The notes under the pieces: generated by a model
Seen by the model: only the letters and a program-made list of their open reading frames with translations
What the model was told of the DNA's origin: nothing
The model's database searches: none
From: an uncultured Lachnospiraceae bacterium
GTDB lineage: Bacteria > Bacillota > Clostridia > Lachnospirales > Lachnospiraceae
Length of the DNA stretch: 64,000 bases
Direction: 5' to 3'
NCBI GenBank assembly: GCA_947588995.1
Contig: CANPZI010000004.1
Span: 1-64,000, forward strand
Made by a program: the position numbers and the translations under genes
Shown: positions 1-8,802 of the stretch, in pieces
Layout of the letters: every line of letters begins with the position of its first letter
Position numbering within the stretch: the first letter of the stretch is position 1

Positions 1-21
1 CTCTCAACTGAGTCCTGTAAG

Positions 22-93
22 CTGGGCTACAAGGATTCGAACCTTGAAATGACGGAGTCAGAGTCCGTTGCCTTACCGTTTGGCGATAGCCCA
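22..93 (-). tRNA. tRNA-Gln (anticodon CTG)
   Basis: A 72-nt cloverleaf reads on the minus strand. The acceptor begins TGGGCTA and closes with TAGCCCA plus discriminator G. The anticodon arm ACGGA/TCCGT holds the loop CTCTGAC, giving anticodon CTG for CAG codons, and the T arm contains GGTTCGAATCC. No CCA is encoded after the discriminator (CTTACAG follows), so CCA must be added enzymatically. The short variable loop fits a class I tRNA. The window starts too close to its 3' end to show whether it is part of a tRNA cluster. Confidence 0.95.
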
Positions 94-111
94 TTAACAT
101 TACATTTTGGA

Positions 112-140
112 ATTATACAATATATTATGCGCGTTTGCAA
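112..140 (-). promoter_or_regulatory. Promoter of tRNA-Gln
   Basis: On the minus strand TTGCAA, a 17-nt spacer and TATAAT lie about 20 nt upstream of the tRNA 5' end. This is a near-consensus sigma-A promoter at a sensible distance for a stable RNA gene. Confidence 0.7.
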
Positions 141-216
141 GTCTTATTTTCATTATTCCTGTAAAAAATTTCGCAACAGGCAAAACAATGCTTTAGAGGC
201 GGTTTAGAGAATCGGA

Positions 217-225
217 TGCTACAAT
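217..225 (+). promoter_or_regulatory. Possible extended -10 promoter of lipoprotein gene
   Basis: TGC-TACAAT forms an extended -10 element about 60 nt before the start codon at 288. No good -35 hexamer is visible, so this is tentative. Confidence 0.35.
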
Positions 226-287
226 AATGCCTGTAAATCTGCTCAGAATTACATAATCTTAAAAATCCGAAAGAGAGGTACAGAAAA

Positions 288-866
288 ATGATCGAAAGAA
301 AATATGCACTGCTGGCAGGGATCGGGATCGCAGCAGTCTTGTCCATGACAGGCTGCGTGAGCACACAGGAGGCGGGAACGGACAGCGTCGCCCCGGTGGA
401 GACGCTGACACCCGACGCGGTATCAGACAGCCCGAAGACGGAGGAAAATCCTCCGGCGCAGGAGCCTGCCGCGCAGAATACGGCCGGCATCGACACCGCA
501 GACCCGGACGATTCCCAAACCGACACGGAGAACGTTACCGCTGACAGCATAGCGGATATGGAGATCATCGGCGGCAAAGTGAGAAGCATCGACGCAGACA
601 GTTTTGTCATCAGCCGTACACTGATAGACGAGGAGGGCTATGTCAAGATGCCGGAGGCGGGCAGCCCCGACGAAGAACTGGTAACGATCCGCTGTACGGA
701 TGCCACGGTGTTTGCACTCTGGCAGATACAGGGCGGCGGCGCCGGCATTGAGACGTCCGAGGCCGCTTTCTCCGATCTTGCAGTGGGCAGCGGACTGGAA
801 GCGGAGGGACATTTTGACGGAGAAGAATTTGCCGCCGAAAAGGTAATCATCGAAATCTATCAATAA
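288..866 (+). CDS. Small secreted lipoprotein, OB-fold-like (function unknown)
   Basis: The 192-residue protein begins with a lysine/arginine n-region, a hydrophobic core and a lipobox ending LSMTGC, so it should be lipid-anchored to the outer face of the membrane. Residues about 25-85 are a Pro/Glu/Thr-rich low-complexity linker. The C-terminal part (about 90-192: a GGKVRSID start, then alternating beta-type residues and a V.GSGLEAEG segment) resembles the small DUF5666/OB-fold domains of exported proteins; that is a weak family call from pattern only. The start is supported by a GAGAGG ribosome binding site. It stands alone between a tRNA and convergent glnN and ends at a shared terminator. 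Nothing in the sequence indicates a substrate. Confidence 0.8.
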   Translation: MIERKYALLAGIGIAAVLSMTGCVSTQEAGTDSVAPVETLTPDAVSDSPKTEENPPAQEPAAQNTAGIDTADPDDSQTDTENVTADSIADMEIIGGKVRSIDADSFVISRTLIDEEGYVKMPEAGSPDEELVTIRCTDATVFALWQIQGGGAGIETSEAAFSDLAVGSGLEAEGHFDGEEFAAEKVIIEIYQ

Positions 867-896
867 CGATAACTTTACATATTTTCTCTACACTGC

Positions 897-944
897 AAAA
901 AACCTCCGTGCGCTGCGGATAAACCGCAGCCGCACAGAGGTTTT
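897..944. terminator. Bidirectional terminator between lipoprotein gene and glnN
   Basis: AAAACCTC...GAGGTTTT arms with an inner CTGCGG/CCGCAG stem form a long hairpin flanked by A-rich and T-rich ends. It can therefore stop transcription of both convergent genes (stops at 866 and 962). Confidence 0.85.
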
Positions 945-961
945 ACCTTTGCTCCGTTCTG

Positions 962-3073
962 TTAAATCTCAAACATCAGCTCGCCGTAGGTCGGAATCGG
1001 CCAGATTTCCTTATCGACGATCATCTCCAGTCTGTCAGCCGGCGCACGCAGCTCATCCATGACGGCCTTGACCGTATCCTTGTAAAAGAACGCCTGCTTC
1101 TTGACATCCTCGATCGCGGAAGCCTCCGCCTCCACTTTCTTCAACTTTGCCAGCGCCGTCTGCATCGCCGCAAGGTTCTCGCACACTTCTTTCAGAAGTT
1201 CCGCCTGCACGGATGTGTCCGCCCCTGCCGCCTTCACGGTATTGACGGTGTCCGCCAGCGCCTTGGAGTATTTTACGACGGCGGGGATAATCTGTTTGCC
1301 CGCCATGTCGATCATCGCAAGCGCCTCGATATTGATGGTCTTCGCGTAAGTCTCGTAGATGATCTCCTCGCGGGACTCCAGCTCCACTTTCGTGAAAATG
1401 CCGAATCTCTCGAACAGCTTCACCGCCTTGTCTGTCGTGATCGTACTCGCCGCCTCAATCATGGACTTGATGTTCGGCAGTCCTCTCTTCTCGGCCTCCG
1501 CCAGCCACTCGTCGGAGTAGCCGTCGCCGTTGAAGATAATTCTCTGATGCTCGGTCAGGTACTCTTTGATCAGGTCATGCACGGCCAGATCCAAATCGTC
1601 CGCTTTCTCCAGGCGGTCAGCCGCCTCGCAGAACGCCTCGGCCACAATCGCATTCAGCGTCGTGTTCGGGCTCGCGATGGAATCCGCGCTTCCGACCATA
1701 CGGAACTCGAATTTATTGCCGGTGAACGCAAACGGTGACGTCCTGTTTCTGTCGGTCGCGTCTTTCTGGAAATCAGGCAGCGTCTTGACACCCGTCAGGA
1801 GCTTGCCGCCCTCCTTGACGCTGGTGGCCGCACCTGTCTCGATGAGCTGTCTCACCACATCCTCAAGCTGCTCGCCGAGGAATACGGAGATCACTGCCGG
1901 GGGCGCCTCGTTTGCGCCGAGTCTGTGATCATTGCCCACATCGGATGCCGACTGACGCAGCAGATCCGCGTGGGTGTCCACCGCTTTCAGGATACATGCG
2001 AGAACCAGCAGGAACTGGATATTCTCATTCGGTGTGTCGCCGGGATCGAGCAGATTCACGCCGTTGTCCGTCGTGATGGACCAGTTATTGTGCTTACCGG
2101 AACCGTTGACGCCCGCGTAAGGCTTCTCATGCAGCAGGCATCTCATGCCGTGATGCACGGCGACTCTCTTCATCGCCTCCATAACCAGCTGGTTATGGTC
2201 TACGGCGATATTGGCCGTCTCGTAGATAGGCGCCAGTTCATGCTGCGCGGGAGCCACCTCATTGTGCTGCGTCTTCGCCGTCACGCCCAGCTTCCACAGT
2301 TCTTCGTTCAGGTCTTTCATATAGGCGCCGACGCGCTCTCTGATAACGCCGAAGTAGTGATCCTCCATCTCCTGCCCTTTCGGCGCAGGCGCGCCGAACA
2401 GCGTGCGTCCCGCAAACATCAGGTCGGTTCTCTGACGGTACAGCTTCTCATCTACCAGAAAATACTCCTGCTCGGGGCCGACCGACGCGGTGACTTTCGT
2501 CGCCTCCGTATTGCCGAACAGCCGCACGATACGCAGCGCCTGTTCACTCAGCGCTTCCATGGAACGCAGAAGCGGTGTTTTCTTATCCAGCGCCTCGCCC
2601 GTGTAGGAGCAGAATGCGGTCGGAATGCACAGTGTCACGCCGCAGCCGGACTCTTTCAGGAACGCGGGAGACGTGATATCCCAAGCCGTATAGCCTCTCG
2701 CCTCGAAAGTGGCACGCAGGCCGCCCGAAGGGAAAGAAGACGCATCAGGCTCGCCCTTGATCAGCTCCTTGCCGGAGAACTCCGTGAGCATCTTGCCCAT
2801 CTCGTCGGGATGCGCCACGAAAGAATCGTGTTTCTCCGCCGTGATGCCGGTAAGCGGCTGAAACCAGTGTGTGTAGTGAGTCGCGCCGTTCTCCACCGCC
2901 CACTCTTTCATCGCCATCGCGACGACATTCGCAGCCTCCATGGAGAGCTCGCCGCCCTGATCCATGACCTTGACCACTTCCTTGTACACGTTCTTCGGCA
3001 GGCGCTCTTTCATCTTGCCCAGGGTGAACACGTTCTGCCCGAAGATTTCCTCCACATTAAACACTTCACTCAT
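962..3073 (-). CDS. glnN: Glutamine synthetase type III
   Basis: ATP-dependent condensation of glutamate and ammonia to glutamine in the cytoplasm. At 703 residues it has the length of the GSIII family, about 250 residues longer than GSI. GSIII-type motifs are present: [15 protein letters not shown] near residue 200, [16 protein letters not shown], and [10 protein letters not shown] in the nucleotide/ammonium region. The C-terminal 200 residues form the helical GSIII extension. I chose the ATG at 3073 because GGAGGAAAGAGT precedes it; an in-frame ATG at 3145 lacks a ribosome binding site and lies inside the leader hairpin. It is a single-gene transcript with its own promoter and a terminator-like leader hairpin (separate entries), so regulation by transcript attenuation is likely. 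GSIII is not adenylylated like enteric GSI; that is family knowledge. Confidence 0.97.
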   Translation of the reverse strand: MSEVFNVEEIFGQNVFTLGKMKERLPKNVYKEVVKVMDQGGELSMEAANVVAMAMKEWAVENGATHYTHWFQPLTGITAEKHDSFVAHPDEMGKMLTEFSGKELIKGEPDASSFPSGGLRATFEARGYTAWDITSPAFLKESGCGVTLCIPTAFCSYTGEALDKKTPLLRSMEALSEQALRIVRLFGNTEATKVTASVGPEQEYFLVDEKLYRQRTDLMFAGRTLFGAPAPKGQEMEDHYFGVIRERVGAYMKDLNEELWKLGVTAKTQHNEVAPAQHELAPIYETANIAVDHNQLVMEAMKRVAVHHGMRCLLHEKPYAGVNGSGKHNNWSITTDNGVNLLDPGDTPNENIQFLLVLACILKAVDTHADLLRQSASDVGNDHRLGANEAPPAVISVFLGEQLEDVVRQLIETGAATSVKEGGKLLTGVKTLPDFQKDATDRNRTSPFAFTGNKFEFRMVGSADSIASPNTTLNAIVAEAFCEAADRLEKADDLDLAVHDLIKEYLTEHQRIIFNGDGYSDEWLAEAEKRGLPNIKSMIEAASTITTDKAVKLFERFGIFTKVELESREEIIYETYAKTINIEALAMIDMAGKQIIPAVVKYSKALADTVNTVKAAGADTSVQAELLKEVCENLAAMQTALAKLKKVEAEASAIEDVKKQAFFYKDTVKAVMDELRAPADRLEMIVDKEIWPIPTYGELMFEI

Positions 3074-3102
3074 ACTCTTTCCTCCATCCCGGCATTCTCT
3101 TT

Positions 3103-3142
3103 CAAAAATAGCGTTCCAAAAAAAAGCCCTTTTTTGGAACGC
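3103..3142 (-). promoter_or_regulatory. Attenuator-like hairpin in glnN leader
   Basis: Between promoter and start codon, GCGTTCCAAAAAA (3130-3142 as read on the minus strand) is followed by a 6-nt spacer and its exact complement ending GGAACGC, then TATTTTTG. This looks like an intrinsic terminator inside the leader. The segment GGCGTTC can instead pair with GAACG just upstream (GAACG-ATGG-CGTTC), giving a competing antiterminator. The effector is unknown. Confidence 0.55.
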
Positions 3143-3179
3143 CATCGTTCTGAATACCTGTATACAATTTCTGTTTTTA

Positions 3180-3208
3180 ACAATACGCTACTTTTTCTGA
3201 AAATGCAA
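3180..3208 (-). promoter_or_regulatory. Promoter of glnN
   Basis: TTGCAT, a 17-nt spacer and TATTGT on the minus strand, about 107 nt upstream of the chosen start codon. Confidence 0.55.
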
Positions 3209-3280
3209 GCATAATTTTTCTTTTTTTCTAAAAAAACAATCCAAAGCGAGGCAAATCGCCTCCCGCTAAGTCCTCCTCCC

Positions 3281-4525
3281 TTAGTCTGACGCAGTTTCGG
3301 CTCTCAATATATCATACGGCTCCGGCTCCGCGGACAGGCGTACGTCCACGATCTGCTTCGCATGGGGGCAGGACTGTACGGGCTGCCCCTGCTCGTCGTA
3401 CATGGCGAGCACCTCCGCGGGTACGTTCCTCCCGTCGGGTTTCATGATCTCGATCGCATCGCCCACACAGAACTTGTTGCGCTGCTCGATGCGGGCGCAT
3501 GCCCTGCCGTCTCTGGTTACGATCTCCGCGACCGTTCCCAGATAGATGCACTCGTTCACATAGGTGCTGTTGTCATAGATCTGCGCGCTCTCATCGGGCC
3601 TGCCGAAGTAGAATCCCGTGGTAAACGGTCGATGCGTGCATTTCCCGATCTCCGCCAGATACCAGTCCATACCTGCCCGGTACTTCTCCTCCGCTTCCAG
3701 ATAATCATCGATGGCTCTGCGATAGGTACGCGCCACCACCGCCACATAGAGGGCCGTCTTCATGCGTCCCTCAATCTTGAAACTGTCTATCCCCGCGTCG
3801 ATCAGTTCCGGAATATGCCCGATCATGCACAGATCGCCGGAGTTAAAGAGATAAGTCCCCCGCTCATTCTCGTAGACAGGCATATACTGTCCGGGCCTTG
3901 TCTCCTCCACAACCGCGTACTTCCATCTGCAGGGATGCGTGCACGCACCCCGGTTGGCATCCCGCCCGGTAAAATAATTGCTGAGCAGGCACCTGCCGGA
4001 ATAGGAGATGCACATGGCTCCATGCACAAAGCTCTCAATCTCCATATCATCCGGTATATGCCGCCTGATCTCCCCGATCTCCGCCAGGGACAGCTCTCTG
4101 GCGGAAACGATCCGCTTCGCGCCCTGTTCATGCCAGAACAGACAACTCATATAGTTAGTGTTGTTGGCCTGCGTAGAGATGTGTATATCTATCTCAGGGC
4201 AGATTCTCCTCGCCAGTGCGAACATACCCGGATCGGCAATGATCAGCGCGTCCGGCCGCAGCTCTTTCAGTTCTCGAAAATAGACCTCCGCGCCCTCCAG
4301 ATCATCATTGTGCGCGAGGATATTCGCCGTCACATGAACGCGCACGCCGTGATCGTGCGCGAAAGCGATCCCCTGCGCCATCTCCTCCATGGTAAAATTC
4401 TTGGCCTTGGCGCGCAGGCCGTACGCCTCACCGCCGACATAGACCGCATCCGCGCCGAACATCACAGCGGTTTTCAACACTTCCAGGCTGCCCGCCGGAA
4501 CCAGCAATTCCGGTTTTTTTCTCAT
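3281..4525 (-). CDS. trhP: Peptidase U32 family protein, probable tRNA U34 hydroxylase (TrhP-like)
   Basis: 414 residues, beginning with the U32 hallmark ELLVPAG and a TIM-barrel-like N-terminal half with GADAVYVGG. Four cysteines at about 172, 179, 195 and 199 (MCISYSGRC...GACTHPC) match the metal/cluster ligands of U32 proteins. In Bacillus and E. coli, members next to the TrmR methyltransferase make 5-hydroxyuridine at tRNA position 34 from prephenate, rather than acting as peptidases. Here the gene overlaps the upstream methyltransferase by an ATGA junction, which supports the tRNA role. It is the last gene of the ireB-to-U32 run. Only one U32 gene is present, whereas Bacillus has two side by side. 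Length matches the larger paralogue. Confidence 0.88.
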   Translation of the reverse strand: MRKKPELLVPAGSLEVLKTAVMFGADAVYVGGEAYGLRAKAKNFTMEEMAQGIAFAHDHGVRVHVTANILAHNDDLEGAEVYFRELKELRPDALIIADPGMFALARRICPEIDIHISTQANNTNYMSCLFWHEQGAKRIVSARELSLAEIGEIRRHIPDDMEIESFVHGAMCISYSGRCLLSNYFTGRDANRGACTHPCRWKYAVVEETRPGQYMPVYENERGTYLFNSGDLCMIGHIPELIDAGIDSFKIEGRMKTALYVAVVARTYRRAIDDYLEAEEKYRAGMDWYLAEIGKCTHRPFTTGFYFGRPDESAQIYDNSTYVNECIYLGTVAEIVTRDGRACARIEQRNKFCVGDAIEIMKPDGRNVPAEVLAMYDEQGQPVQSCPHAKQIVDVRLSAEPEPYDILRAETASD

Positions 4526-5199
4526 TGTACAACACTCCTGTCCGCATCTTTCTCTCCACTCTTCCGGACGCTTATCGTCACGCCGTCGCCGACAGGCAGA
4601 ACCACCGTCTCCAGTTCCGGACAGTGCTTCAGTTCGTACAGGTACTCCCGCATACGACCGTGTATGGTACGGTTTCTTCTGGTCACCGCGAAACGGGATT
4701 CCAGAATGTCCCCGTCCTGCAGCACATTGTCCGACACCAGGACGCCGCCCTCGGCCAAAAGCCGCATCACATCCGGCAGGAAATGAATATACTGCCCTTT
4801 CGCCGCATCCATAAAGATGAAATCAAAAGCGCCGTCCAGTTCTCTCAAAATCTCGGCGGCGTCTCCCTCCAAAAGCGTGATCTTATCCTCCCGCCCCGCT
4901 CTTCTGAAATTCTCTCTGGCGACGGGTATCCTTTTCTCATACTTCTCAATCGTCGTGATGTGGCAGTCTGCCGGCGCGTACTCACTCATCAGCAGCGCGG
5001 AGAAACCTGTTGCGCAGCCGACTTCCAGAATCGAGGCCGGCTTTTTCAGCGCAAGCAGCAGCCTGAGGAGACTCTGCACCTGCGCGCGGATAATCGGTAT
5101 CTCCGCCTGCCTCGCTTCGCTTTCGATCCTGTCCAGAAACGGCGTATTGCCGATATCCAGGGAATCGATAAAGGCGCTCATGCGCTCATCCGTTATCAT
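4522..5199 (-). CDS. trmR: O-methyltransferase, probable tRNA 5-hydroxyuridine methyltransferase
   Basis: 225-residue class I SAM-dependent methyltransferase of the caffeoyl-CoA/catechol O-methyltransferase group. Motif I ILEVGCATGFSALLM is at about 57-71, an acidic ribose-binding residue follows in TTIEK, and the metal/substrate segment FDFIFMDAAKGQY is near 125-137. In Bacillus the homologue YrrM (TrmR) methylates ho5U34 to mo5U34 in tRNAs, using the product of the U32 hydroxylase. Here the two genes are translationally coupled (ATGA overlap at 4522-4525). AAAGGACG precedes the start at a good distance. A generic catechol-type substrate cannot be excluded from sequence alone, but the neighbourhood argues for tRNA. 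Confidence 0.88.
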   Translation of the reverse strand: MITDERMSAFIDSLDIGNTPFLDRIESEARQAEIPIIRAQVQSLLRLLLALKKPASILEVGCATGFSALLMSEYAPADCHITTIEKYEKRIPVARENFRRAGREDKITLLEGDAAEILRELDGAFDFIFMDAAKGQYIHFLPDVMRLLAEGGVLVSDNVLQDGDILESRFAVTRRNRTIHGRMREYLYELKHCPELETVVLPVGDGVTISVRKSGEKDADRSVVQ

Positions 5200-5217
5200 T
5201 CCATACGTCCTTTCCGC

Positions 5218-5619
5218 CTACTCCTGCGACTCTTCCTCCTCCTGATCCGTCTCTTCCGAATTCGGCGCAATCACTTCCAGGATCTGCTGGGCAGTCATGT
5301 TCGTGTTCAGGTCATAGATTCCCGGCTGTATCTTGCCGTGCTGCTCCGACAGAAGTTCCTGAATCATAAAGAGTCTGCCGTCCCGGATCAGCCCTTTCTC
5401 CTGCAGCATCTTTCCCACATCAAGCACCGAGGCGTCCTGGGCCACAGAAACGCTGATAATCCTGCCGTCGCCGAAAGTCATAGCCGGTTCCGTGAACACC
5501 CGATAGCCATAGTCATAAGCCGCCGTCGCCGCCCTGATGATATACATAATGATAAATGCGAACAGAACCAGTTTGATGATAAACTGCGCCGTCGCTCCGA
5601 TAATATATTTCAGTCTCAT
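5218..5619 (-). CDS. Short MltG-like membrane protein (N-terminal part only)
   Basis: 133 residues: one membrane helix (about 12-32, FIIKLVLFAFIIMYII), a short extracytoplasmic region, and a LysM-like segment (ISVSVAQDASVLDVGKMLQEKG...FMIQELLSEQHGKIQPGIYDLN) as found in the N-terminal part of endolytic murein transglycosylase MltG/YceG. It ends in a Glu-rich tail. The catalytic YceG domain is absent, and the frame shows no sign of a break. The position matches Bacillus yrrL (mltG), which also lies just before yrrM. It may be a regulator or degenerate relative rather than an enzyme. The start is supported by CGGAGAAAATC. Confidence 0.75.
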   Translation of the reverse strand: MRLKYIIGATAQFIIKLVLFAFIIMYIIRAATAAYDYGYRVFTEPAMTFGDGRIISVSVAQDASVLDVGKMLQEKGLIRDGRLFMIQELLSEQHGKIQPGIYDLNTNMTAQQILEVIAPNSEETDQEEEESQE

Positions 5620-5639
5620 GATTTTCTCCGATCCGACCG

Positions 5640-5972
5640 TTATTCAAAGTCGATCTCCGCCGTAAGCAACACATTGATCTCCTGCATCAGTCTGCAGAAA
5701 GCCAGTTCCGCCCGCAGGAAATCCTCCACCAGCGGATTCTCGCGGAACTTCGCGTACTCCCTCTCAAACGCCTCCATCCTGTCAAACAGATCTTCGCTGT
5801 CCGTCTCGTTCTGCAGATCGAAATTCCTCTGCCGGTACTCGTTTACCTTTTCATACAATTCCGGCTGCCTCTTCAGCTTCTCACGCTGACGGTAATACTC
5901 CTTATAGGTATCGGACTCCTGAATATAGGCGGCGAACTTCTTTGTCGCCTCCTCAATCTGGGCATTTGACAT
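5640..5972 (-). CDS. YlbF/YmcA family protein
   Basis: 110-residue, entirely helical and highly charged protein with the YlbF/YmcA pattern: an N-terminal helix, a long central coiled segment (YKEYYRQREKLKRQPELYEKV) and a C-terminal helix with FLRAELAFCRLMQEIN. In Bacillus, YlbF, YmcA and YaaT form the Y-complex that steers RNase Y cleavage and affects competence and sporulation. Here the gene directly follows RNase J, so an RNA-processing role is plausible but inferred. The start has a strong AAGGAGG ribosome binding site. Confidence 0.85.
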   Translation of the reverse strand: MSNAQIEEATKKFAAYIQESDTYKEYYRQREKLKRQPELYEKVNEYRQRNFDLQNETDSEDLFDRMEAFEREYAKFRENPLVEDFLRAELAFCRLMQEINVLLTAEIDFE

Positions 5973-6051
5973 TGTGCCGTTCCTCCTTAAGTATATAGTA
6001 TCGGATTCTCTCCGTATGGCAGCTTGTCTCAGCGTATTTGGCGCTCTCCGG

Positions 6052-7728
6052 CTACACTTCCATGATGATCGGCAGTATCATGGGACGTCTCTTCGTCTTC
6101 TTCCAGACGAATTCGCTCAGCACGTCCTTGATCGTAGCTTTCAGCTTGCCCCAGTCGGACTGCCCCTTGTCCAGACAGGACTGTATCGCCTCGTTCACCA
6201 GCAGTCTGGCCTCATCCAGAAGCTCGTCAGACTCCTTGACATAGACGAACCCCCGCGAGACAATATCCGGTCCCGACACCAACTGATCGCTGTAGGAATC
6301 CAGCGCCAGAACCACGATCATGATGCCATCCTCCGCCAGATGCTGTCTGTCGCGCAGCACTACATTTCCCACATCGCCGACACCAAGGCCATCCACCAGA
6401 ATCGCGCCCACAGGCACTTTCCCCGTCACTTCGGCTTTCTTGCGGCCCATCTCCAGCACATCGCCGGACTGCAGCATAAAGATGCGGTCTTTCGGAATGC
6501 CAAGTTCCCCGGCAATCTTTGCCTGCGCTTTTCTGTGCTTGTATTCTCCATGAATCGGTATCGCGTAGGTAGGCTTCACCAGGCTGTAGATCAACTTGAT
6601 CTCCTCCTGACAGGCATGTCCGGACACATGGACATCCTGGAAGATCACGTCCGCGCCTTTCATCTGCAGTTCATTGATGACATTGGTGACCGCTTTCTCA
6701 TTGCCCGGTATCGGATGCGAGGAAAAAATCACAGTGTCCCCGGGCAGAATGGAAATCTTCTTGTGGGTATTGCTCGCCATGCGGCTCAGGGCCGCCATGC
6801 TCTCCCCCTGGCTGCCGGTGGTGATGATCACGGTCTTGTCGTTGGGATAGTCTTTGAGCTGCTCTATGTCGATCAGCGTGTTCTTCGGAATGTGCAGGCA
6901 CTCCAGCGCGGCGGCAGTCTCAATAATATTGACCATGCTCCTGCCCTCCACCACAACCTTGCGCCCGAACTTGTATGCCGAGTTGATGATCTGCTGCACG
7001 CGGTCTACATTCGAGGCAAACGTCGCGATAATGATTCTTGTGTCCTTGTGTTCCGCAAAGAGACTGTCAAAGGTCCGGCCCACCGTCTTCTCGGAGGCCG
7101 TAAATCCCAAGCGCTCCGCATTGGTGGAATCACACATCAACGCCAGAACCCCCTTGCGCCCCAGCTCCGCGAAGCGCTGCAGGTCAATGGCATCGCCGAA
7201 CACCGGCGTGTAGTCCACTTTGAAATCGCCCGTGTGTATAACGACGCCCGCCGGGGAATAAATCGCCAGCGCCGCCGCGTCCACGATGCTGTGGTTCGTC
7301 CTGATAAATTCGATGCGAAACTGCCCAAGGGTAATGCTCTCGCCAAAGCTGACAACACTCCTCTTGGTCACATCGAGCAGATCATGCTCGCTCAGCTTGT
7401 TCTCAATAATCCCCATCGTCAGGCGCGTGGCATAGACGGGTACGTTCAGTTCTTTCAGAATATAGGGCAGCGCGCCGATATGATCCTCATGCCCATGAGT
7501 GATGACAAAGCCTTTGACTTTGTCCGCGTGTTCTTTCAGGTAGGTAATATCGGGAATCACGAGATCAATTCCCAGCATCTCGTCCTCCGGGAAAGAAAGC
7601 CCGCAGTCCACCACGATAATACTGTCCCCGTATTCAAAGGCAGTAATATTCAGTCCGATCTGTTCCAGGCCGCCTAGCGGAATCACCTTTAGCCGGGAAG
7701 CAGATTTTCCATGTTCACTTTTTCTCAA
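6052..7728 (-). CDS. rnj: Ribonuclease J
   Basis: 558-residue metallo-beta-lactamase/beta-CASP ribonuclease with 5'-exo and endonucleolytic activity in mRNA and rRNA maturation. The HGHEDHIGALPY metal site is near residue 80, the beta-CASP Ser/Thr and ATIIT.GSQGE-type segments are in the middle, HVSGHA near 370 is a further metal-ligand motif, and the C-terminal RNase J domain is complete. Length is standard. The start is TTG: GGAGG sits 8 nt before it, and the glycine-rich LGGLEQIG region begins about 18 residues in, as expected. It lies in the operon ireB-ruvX-DUF1292-rnj-ylbF. Confidence 0.97.
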   Translation of the reverse strand: MRKSEHGKSASRLKVIPLGGLEQIGLNITAFEYGDSIIVVDCGLSFPEDEMLGIDLVIPDITYLKEHADKVKGFVITHGHEDHIGALPYILKELNVPVYATRLTMGIIENKLSEHDLLDVTKRSVVSFGESITLGQFRIEFIRTNHSIVDAAALAIYSPAGVVIHTGDFKVDYTPVFGDAIDLQRFAELGRKGVLALMCDSTNAERLGFTASEKTVGRTFDSLFAEHKDTRIIIATFASNVDRVQQIINSAYKFGRKVVVEGRSMVNIIETAAALECLHIPKNTLIDIEQLKDYPNDKTVIITTGSQGESMAALSRMASNTHKKISILPGDTVIFSSHPIPGNEKAVTNVINELQMKGADVIFQDVHVSGHACQEEIKLIYSLVKPTYAIPIHGEYKHRKAQAKIAGELGIPKDRIFMLQSGDVLEMGRKKAEVTGKVPVGAILVDGLGVGDVGNVVLRDRQHLAEDGIMIVVLALDSYSDQLVSGPDIVSRGFVYVKESDELLDEARLLVNEAIQSCLDKGQSDWGKLKATIKDVLSEFVWKKTKRRPMILPIIMEV

Positions 7729-7755
7729 TCAAAAATCCTCCATACAAAATAATCG

Positions 7756-8010
7756 TCACTTCAGTTCAATATCGTCCAGCATATTTTCAAATACAGCTGC
7801 CACTGCATTCAGTTCCTCATCGTCTTCCACGATCTCGTACACCGCTTCGCTCTCCTCCGGCGCGGAGGTGTCGCGCAGGATCAGAGCCTCCCCGTCGCCA
7901 TCCTCCGCATCCGTCACCAGGATGTAATCGATACCGCTCAGTCTGGTCTGTTCCAACACATAGAACCGGACAGGTTCGCCGCCATCCGGTGTAAAAACGA
8001 TCTTATCCAC
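7756..8010 (-). CDS. DUF1292 family protein (YrzB-like)
   Basis: 84-residue acidic protein with the DUF1292 pattern: a beta-rich start (KIVFTPDGGEPVRFYVLEQTRL), then YILVTDAEDGDGEALILRD and an acidic C-terminal helix. Function is unknown. It starts with GTG directly after the ruvX stop (0-nt gap), with AAGGAG lying inside the end of ruvX, so the two are translationally coupled. The ireB-ruvX-DUF1292 trio is conserved across Bacillota (yrzL-yrrK-yrzB). Confidence 0.9.
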   Translation of the reverse strand: MDKIVFTPDGGEPVRFYVLEQTRLSGIDYILVTDAEDGDGEALILRDTSAPEESEAVYEIVEDDEELNAVAAVFENMLDDIELK

Positions 8011-8445
8011 TTAATCCGTCTCCTTGCCTGCCCGATAGTCCAGATATCCCTGCAGAATCAAAACCGCCGCGATCTTGTCCACATACTCCCCGCGGTGTTC
8101 CCGCCGTATTCCCGCCTCCATCATGGCCTGCTCGGCCGCCACCGTGGTGAGGCGTTCGTCCCACATCTTCACGGGAAGTCCCGTTCTTCTCTCCAGTTTT
8201 TCCTGAAAGTCCAGCGTGATCCGCGCTCTCGGCCCTATCGTATCATTCATGTTCTTCGGCAGCCCCAGCACAATCTCCGACACCTCGTACTCCTCGATCA
8301 GCTCCTCAATGCGCGCCAATGTCCGCCGCAGTTTATTCTCTTCTTTTCTCCTGATGATTTCGATCCCCTGCGCCGTGATGAGAAGCGGATCGCTGATCGC
8401 CACGCCGACCGTCTTCGAGCCGAAATCCAGCCCCATGATCCTCAT
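8011..8445 (-). CDS. ruvX: RuvX/YqgF family nuclease
   Basis: 144 residues with an RNase H-like fold. It has the first acidic residue in [16 protein letters not shown], the LGLPKNM segment, and DERLTT with the second catalytic acid. The family is implicated in 16S rRNA 5'-end maturation and, by fold, in Holliday junction resolution. It sits between ireB and the DUF1292 gene, with GGAAGAACGT before the ATG. Confidence 0.95.
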   Translation of the reverse strand: MRIMGLDFGSKTVGVAISDPLLITAQGIEIIRRKEENKLRRTLARIEELIEEYEVSEIVLGLPKNMNDTIGPRARITLDFQEKLERRTGLPVKMWDERLTTVAAEQAMMEAGIRREHRGEYVDKIAAVLILQGYLDYRAGKETD

Positions 8446-8461
8446 ACGTTCTTCCTGCCGC

Positions 8462-8722
8462 TCACTTCAGGGAATTTTTGATGTACTCTACCAGCATCTC
8501 TTCCACCAGCTCGTCCCGCTCTACTTTCATGATCAGGCTTCGCGCGTTCTTATGGCTGGTAATGTAGGTCGGGTCGCCCGACATGATGTAACCCACGATC
8601 TGATTTACCGGGTTATAACCTTTCTCTGTCAGCGCCTCATACACTGTGGACAGCACAAGCTTCACGCCCGTCTCCGGCTCGCTCTCCACGGTAAAAAATT
8701 GTGTGTTCTCCAAATCCTGCAT
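8462..8722 (-). CDS. ireB: IreB family regulatory phosphoprotein
   Basis: 86 residues matching IreB (formerly DUF965, YrzL): an N-terminal TQFFTVESE stretch, [30 protein letters not shown] in the middle, and a helical end. In Enterococcus IreB is phosphorylated by the PASTA kinase IreK at N-terminal threonines and modulates cephalosporin tolerance. A threonine is present here at residue 7 and another at 11. It is the first gene of the operon and is preceded by a consensus promoter. Confidence 0.95.
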   Translation of the reverse strand: MQDLENTQFFTVESEPETGVKLVLSTVYEALTEKGYNPVNQIVGYIMSGDPTYITSHKNARSLIMKVERDELVEEMLVEYIKNSLK

Positions 8723-8773
8723 AGTCTCACGCCCTTATCCGCTGCCAATTTTGATATTGCCCCTATTATCACT

Positions 8774-8802
8774 ATCATACTCTATCGACGGGCAAAATTC
8801 AA
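8774..8802 (-). promoter_or_regulatory. Promoter of the ireB operon
   Basis: TTGAAT, 17 nt, TATGAT on the minus strand. The -35 box begins one base after the mtaB stop codon. The sequence from about 8760 to 8802 is shared (33 of 41 positions) with the promoter of the restriction-modification operon at 35755-35795; see findings. Confidence 0.75.

Noticed and set aside
5974..7677. A 567-codon open frame on the plus strand opposite RNase J, and similar long frames opposite glnN, dnaK, uvrC and the sensor kinase
   Set aside because: They are antisense mirrors of clearly identified genes, have His/Arg/Leu-rich composition without domains or ribosome binding sites, and arise from GC-rich codon use.
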